Notes under the pieces: generated by a model | What the model saw: only the letters and a program-made list of their open reading frames with translations | Database searches by the model: none | Told to the model about the DNA's origin: nothing | Shown here: positions 43,510-45,272 of the stretch, one piece after another | How positions within the stretch are numbered: position 1 is the stretch's first letter | Layout of the letters: each line of letters opens with the position of its first letter | NCBI GenBank assembly: GCA_003697365.1 | Contig: RFGP01000028.1 | Span: forward strand, 1 to 45,272 | DNA length: 45,272 bases | DNA from: Chloroflexota bacterium | GTDB taxonomy: Bacteria > Chloroflexota > Anaerolineae > Aggregatilineales > J027 | Direction of reading: 5' to 3' | Program-made: the position numbers and the translations under genes

Positions 43510-44838
43510 ATGTACGGAACAGGTATTTTACGAGGATTAGGTATCACACTGCGTCATTTTGTGGATACCTACATAAAAGACCTTGAATGGGCAAGTATGG
43601 GGAAACGTACCGATCCTGAAGTGTTTGCTGTTCGGCAAGGAACTCAGGCACGTGGCCTTTATACAGTTGAGTATCCAGATGAAAAGCTGGCAACCCCTGA
43701 ACGTTTTCGATTTGTTCCATTTTTGGTAGTCAATAACCACGACGATCCTTATGCGCCGGGACATGATTGGTGCACCTCTTGCGGTATATGTGCTAAGGTT
43801 TGCCCGCCGCAATGTATTTGGATTGTACGCGGCAGTGATCCAAACACAGGACGACCCAAGCCAGAGCCAGAGGCTTTTTATATTGACATTGATATTTGTA
43901 TGAACTGTGGTTATTGTGCTGAATATTGCCCATTTGATGCGATTAAAATGGATCATGATTATGAGTTGGCTTCTTATGATCGCACCACTGCTCATATTCA
44001 TGATAAAGCACGCTTAAGTAAAGAAGTTCGCTATTGGCAGACCATTGCTCCAACGCGCGCATTGGAAGAAGCACAAGCACGTGGTCAATGGGAGCATAAA
44101 GATACTGCTAAGCTAGCCAAGAAGAAAGATATTCCCATGACAGAACCTGTCTGGGAGAAGCGTAATGCAGCTATTCATAACCCTGATGTGGAAGAATTAG
44201 CTCGGAAGAAGGCTGCAGCCGCCGCTGCCCCGAAAGCCGCAACGAAAGCGGGTGCTGCTTCTCAAGCTGCGCCGCAACCCGTTGCAATTTCAATTGATGT
44301 TGAAAATGCAACTCCTGATCAACTCGCTGAATGGGCGGCTGATGCTGGCTTACCATTACCTGCACGTGCAGCAGCTGCATTGCGCCTAGATGGGCTTATT
44401 CGTGAAAAAGCCTTTGATATTAAATCCACTCATCGTAAGGCTGTTTCTGCTGCCAAGAAAGCGGCTAAAGCTGAAGGAACAACTATCGATGAGTTGGCTG
44501 GTAGCTTTACTAGTGGTGAAGTAGTGCACGCTGCAGCACCAGTTGCTGAAGTTGCAGCTCCCGAATCGGCTGAGGTTGCTCAAGCAGAAGCTCCTGCACC
44601 TGCACCAGCGGCAAGTAGTAGTGCATTAGATGTAGAGAGTGCAAGTCCCGATCAACTCGCTGAATGGGCAAGTAATACTGGCTTATCGCTAGCCGATCGT
44701 GCGAAAGCTGCTGTTAAACTTGAAGAACTCATCAAAGCTAAGGCTTTTGATGTTACCTCGAATCATCGTAAAGCCTTATCTAGTGCAAAGAAAGCAGCAA
44801 AGGAAGCTGGCACGACTATTCAAGACGCTGCTGGCTAA
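43510..44838 (+). CDS. nuoI: NADH-quinone oxidoreductase subunit I with duplicated C-terminal extension
   Basis: 442 residues, against roughly 160-220 for ordinary NuoI. Residues 1-165 are NuoI: amphipathic N-terminus (GLGITLRHFVDTYIKDLEW) and two 4Fe-4S motifs, Cys88/91/94 with Cys98, and Cys130/133/136 with Cys140, forming N6a and N6b. Residues 165-262 are a charged, then Ala-rich linker. Residues 263-332 and 374-442 are two gapless copies of a domain of about 69 residues with PDQLAEWA, LI.(E/A)KAFD, HRKA and AAK..GTTI; they are joined by an Ala/Pro/Glu-rich linker. I do not recognise the domain. A binding or scaffolding role beside the Q-module is a guess. A strong terminator follows. Confidence 0.93.
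   Translation: MYGTGILRGLGITLRHFVDTYIKDLEWASMGKRTDPEVFAVRQGTQARGLYTVEYPDEKLATPERFRFVPFLVVNNHDDPYAPGHDWCTSCGICAKVCPPQCIWIVRGSDPNTGRPKPEPEAFYIDIDICMNCGYCAEYCPFDAIKMDHDYELASYDRTTAHIHDKARLSKEVRYWQTIAPTRALEEAQARGQWEHKDTAKLAKKKDIPMTEPVWEKRNAAIHNPDVEELARKKAAAAAAPKAATKAGAASQAAPQPVAISIDVENATPDQLAEWAADAGLPLPARAAAALRLDGLIREKAFDIKSTHRKAVSAAKKAAKAEGTTIDELAGSFTSGEVVHAAAPVAEVAAPESAEVAQAEAPAPAPAASSSALDVESASPDQLAEWASNTGLSLADRAKAAVKLEELIKAKAFDVTSNHRKALSSAKKAAKEAGTTIQDAAG
44296..44505 (+). repeat. NuoI tail domain, copy 1
   Basis: Codes for residues 263-332. It aligns without gaps to copy 2, with about 44 of 69 residues identical by eye. A 20-base stretch (44317-44336) is identical to 44650-44669 in copy 2, at a distance of 333 bases (111 codons). 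Confidence 0.88.
44629..44835 (+). repeat. NuoI tail domain, copy 2
   Basis: Codes for residues 374-442, the very C-terminus. Same pattern as copy 1: DVE.A.PDQLAEWA at the start, KAFD and HRKA in the middle, and GTTI near the end. Confidence 0.88.
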
Positions 44839-44868
44839 TATACTGTAAAGGTGTTTAAGTGATTTTAG

Positions 44869-44900
44869 GGTATGGTATTTTTGCCATACCTTTTTTCTTT
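44869..44900 (+). terminator. Strong intrinsic terminator after nuoI
   Basis: GGTATGG (44869-44875) pairs with CCATACC (44884-44890) and is followed directly by six T (44891-44896) and then CTTT. It ends the iscX-nuoB-nuoCD-nuoI transcript and shows that the operon stops at nuoI. Confidence 0.92.
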
Positions 44901-44913
44901 AGAGGTTTGTTAT

Positions 44914-45272
44914 ATGGGAAGCCAAGAACATCGTGACAAAGCGGCAAAAGCCTTTCAATCTGTGCCTTGTGCCATTGTGACGGTTAGCGACACTCGTACA
45001 TTTGAGACTGATACCAGTGGCCAACGTATTCGCCATTATCTTGAAGCGGAAGGTCATAGCATTGTTGCTTATCATATTGTAAAAGATGAAGCTGAGCAGA
45101 TCGAAGATTTGCTAGAAAAGCTAACATCTGCAGAGCAAAATATACGGGTTATTTTACTCAATGGTGGCACAGGTATTGCTCCCCGTGATCGAACCTATGA
45201 TGTTATAGCGCGTAAACTGGAAAAAACTTTAACGGGTTTTGGCGAACTTTTTCGTATGCTTAGCTATCAAGA
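44914..45272 (+). CDS. moaB: MoaB/MogA-family molybdenum cofactor biosynthesis protein (partial)
   Basis: The ATG at 44914 follows AGAGGT by seven bases, and the frame stays open to the right edge (about 119 residues seen; the family is about 170). Family signatures are [18 protein letters not shown] and [18 protein letters not shown], the molybdopterin-binding GGTG loop. The protein adenylates molybdopterin before metal insertion. It lies after the nuo terminator, so it is probably transcribed separately. Confidence 0.93.
   Translation, partial: MGSQEHRDKAAKAFQSVPCAIVTVSDTRTFETDTSGQRIRHYLEAEGHSIVAYHIVKDEAEQIEDLLEKLTSAEQNIRVILLNGGTGIAPRDRTYDVIARKLEKTLTGFGELFRMLSYQ

Noticed and set aside
44296-44835. 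Direct repeats as a CRISPR or mobile element
   Set aside because: Only two in-frame copies with coding-type divergence; they are protein domain repeats of NuoI.
1-45272. Prophage, transposon, integron or tRNA genes
   Set aside because: No integrase, transposase, terminal repeats or cloverleaf sequences were seen on either strand.

Overview
The window is a gene-dense, roughly 44% GC bacterial chromosome segment. It shows no phage, insertion sequence, CRISPR array, rRNA or tRNA. Gene content fits a member of the Chloroflexota (Anaerolineae-like): giant multi-GAF SpoIIE phosphatases, a 7TM-GAF-coiled-coil sensor kinase with an 'ALAQELRSPLS' phosphoacceptor region, a carbamoyltransferase cassette with tiny membrane proteins, and secreted penicillin-acylase paralogues. 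This placement is an inference from gene style and is not proven. All intergenic gaps are below about 210 bases, so there is no long gene-free stretch.

Layout. 1-5.5 kb: Tat-lipoprotein DUF1800 protein (cut by the window edge), a small membrane protein, an MFS transporter, a sulfatase-modifying-factor-like lipoprotein and an M29 aminopeptidase. 5.5-11 kb: a membrane-anchored cytochrome c fused to a PQQ-type sugar dehydrogenase, then a carbamoyltransferase cassette (small TM protein, carbamoyltransferase, DUF5989-like protein, small TM protein) convergent with an SGNH hydrolase. 11-19.4 kb: a cation-diffusion-facilitator with three C-terminal domains, and two paralogous secreted penicillin acylases flanking a secreted beta-propeller protein. 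19.4-23.8 kb: globin, membrane protein and fluoride channel operon; on the other strand yebC-ruvC-ruvA followed by membrane proteins. 23.8-26.2 kb: beta-lactamase-like serine hydrolase overlapping a Nudix hydrolase.

26.2-35.3 kb is a signalling island: a 1128-residue sensor kinase homologue with Gln where the phosphoacceptor His should be, a lipoprotein, and a partner-switching set (STAS protein, RsbW-like kinase fused to STAS, six-GAF SpoIIE phosphatase) with no sigma factor in view. 35.4-40.5 kb: membrane protein, an Mrp/NBP35 ATPase that lacks the CxxC cluster motif next to a small CxxC/CxxC protein, an anchored acidic-tailed protein, and an aldehyde dehydrogenase.

40.6-44.9 kb is the most interesting unit: iscX-nuoB-nuoCD-nuoI. 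It encodes exactly the complex I Q-module subunits led by a small Fe-S assembly factor, and it is closed by a strong terminator. NuoI has a ~280-residue tail carrying two copies of a 69-residue domain I do not recognise. A moaB-like gene starts after the terminator and runs off the right edge.
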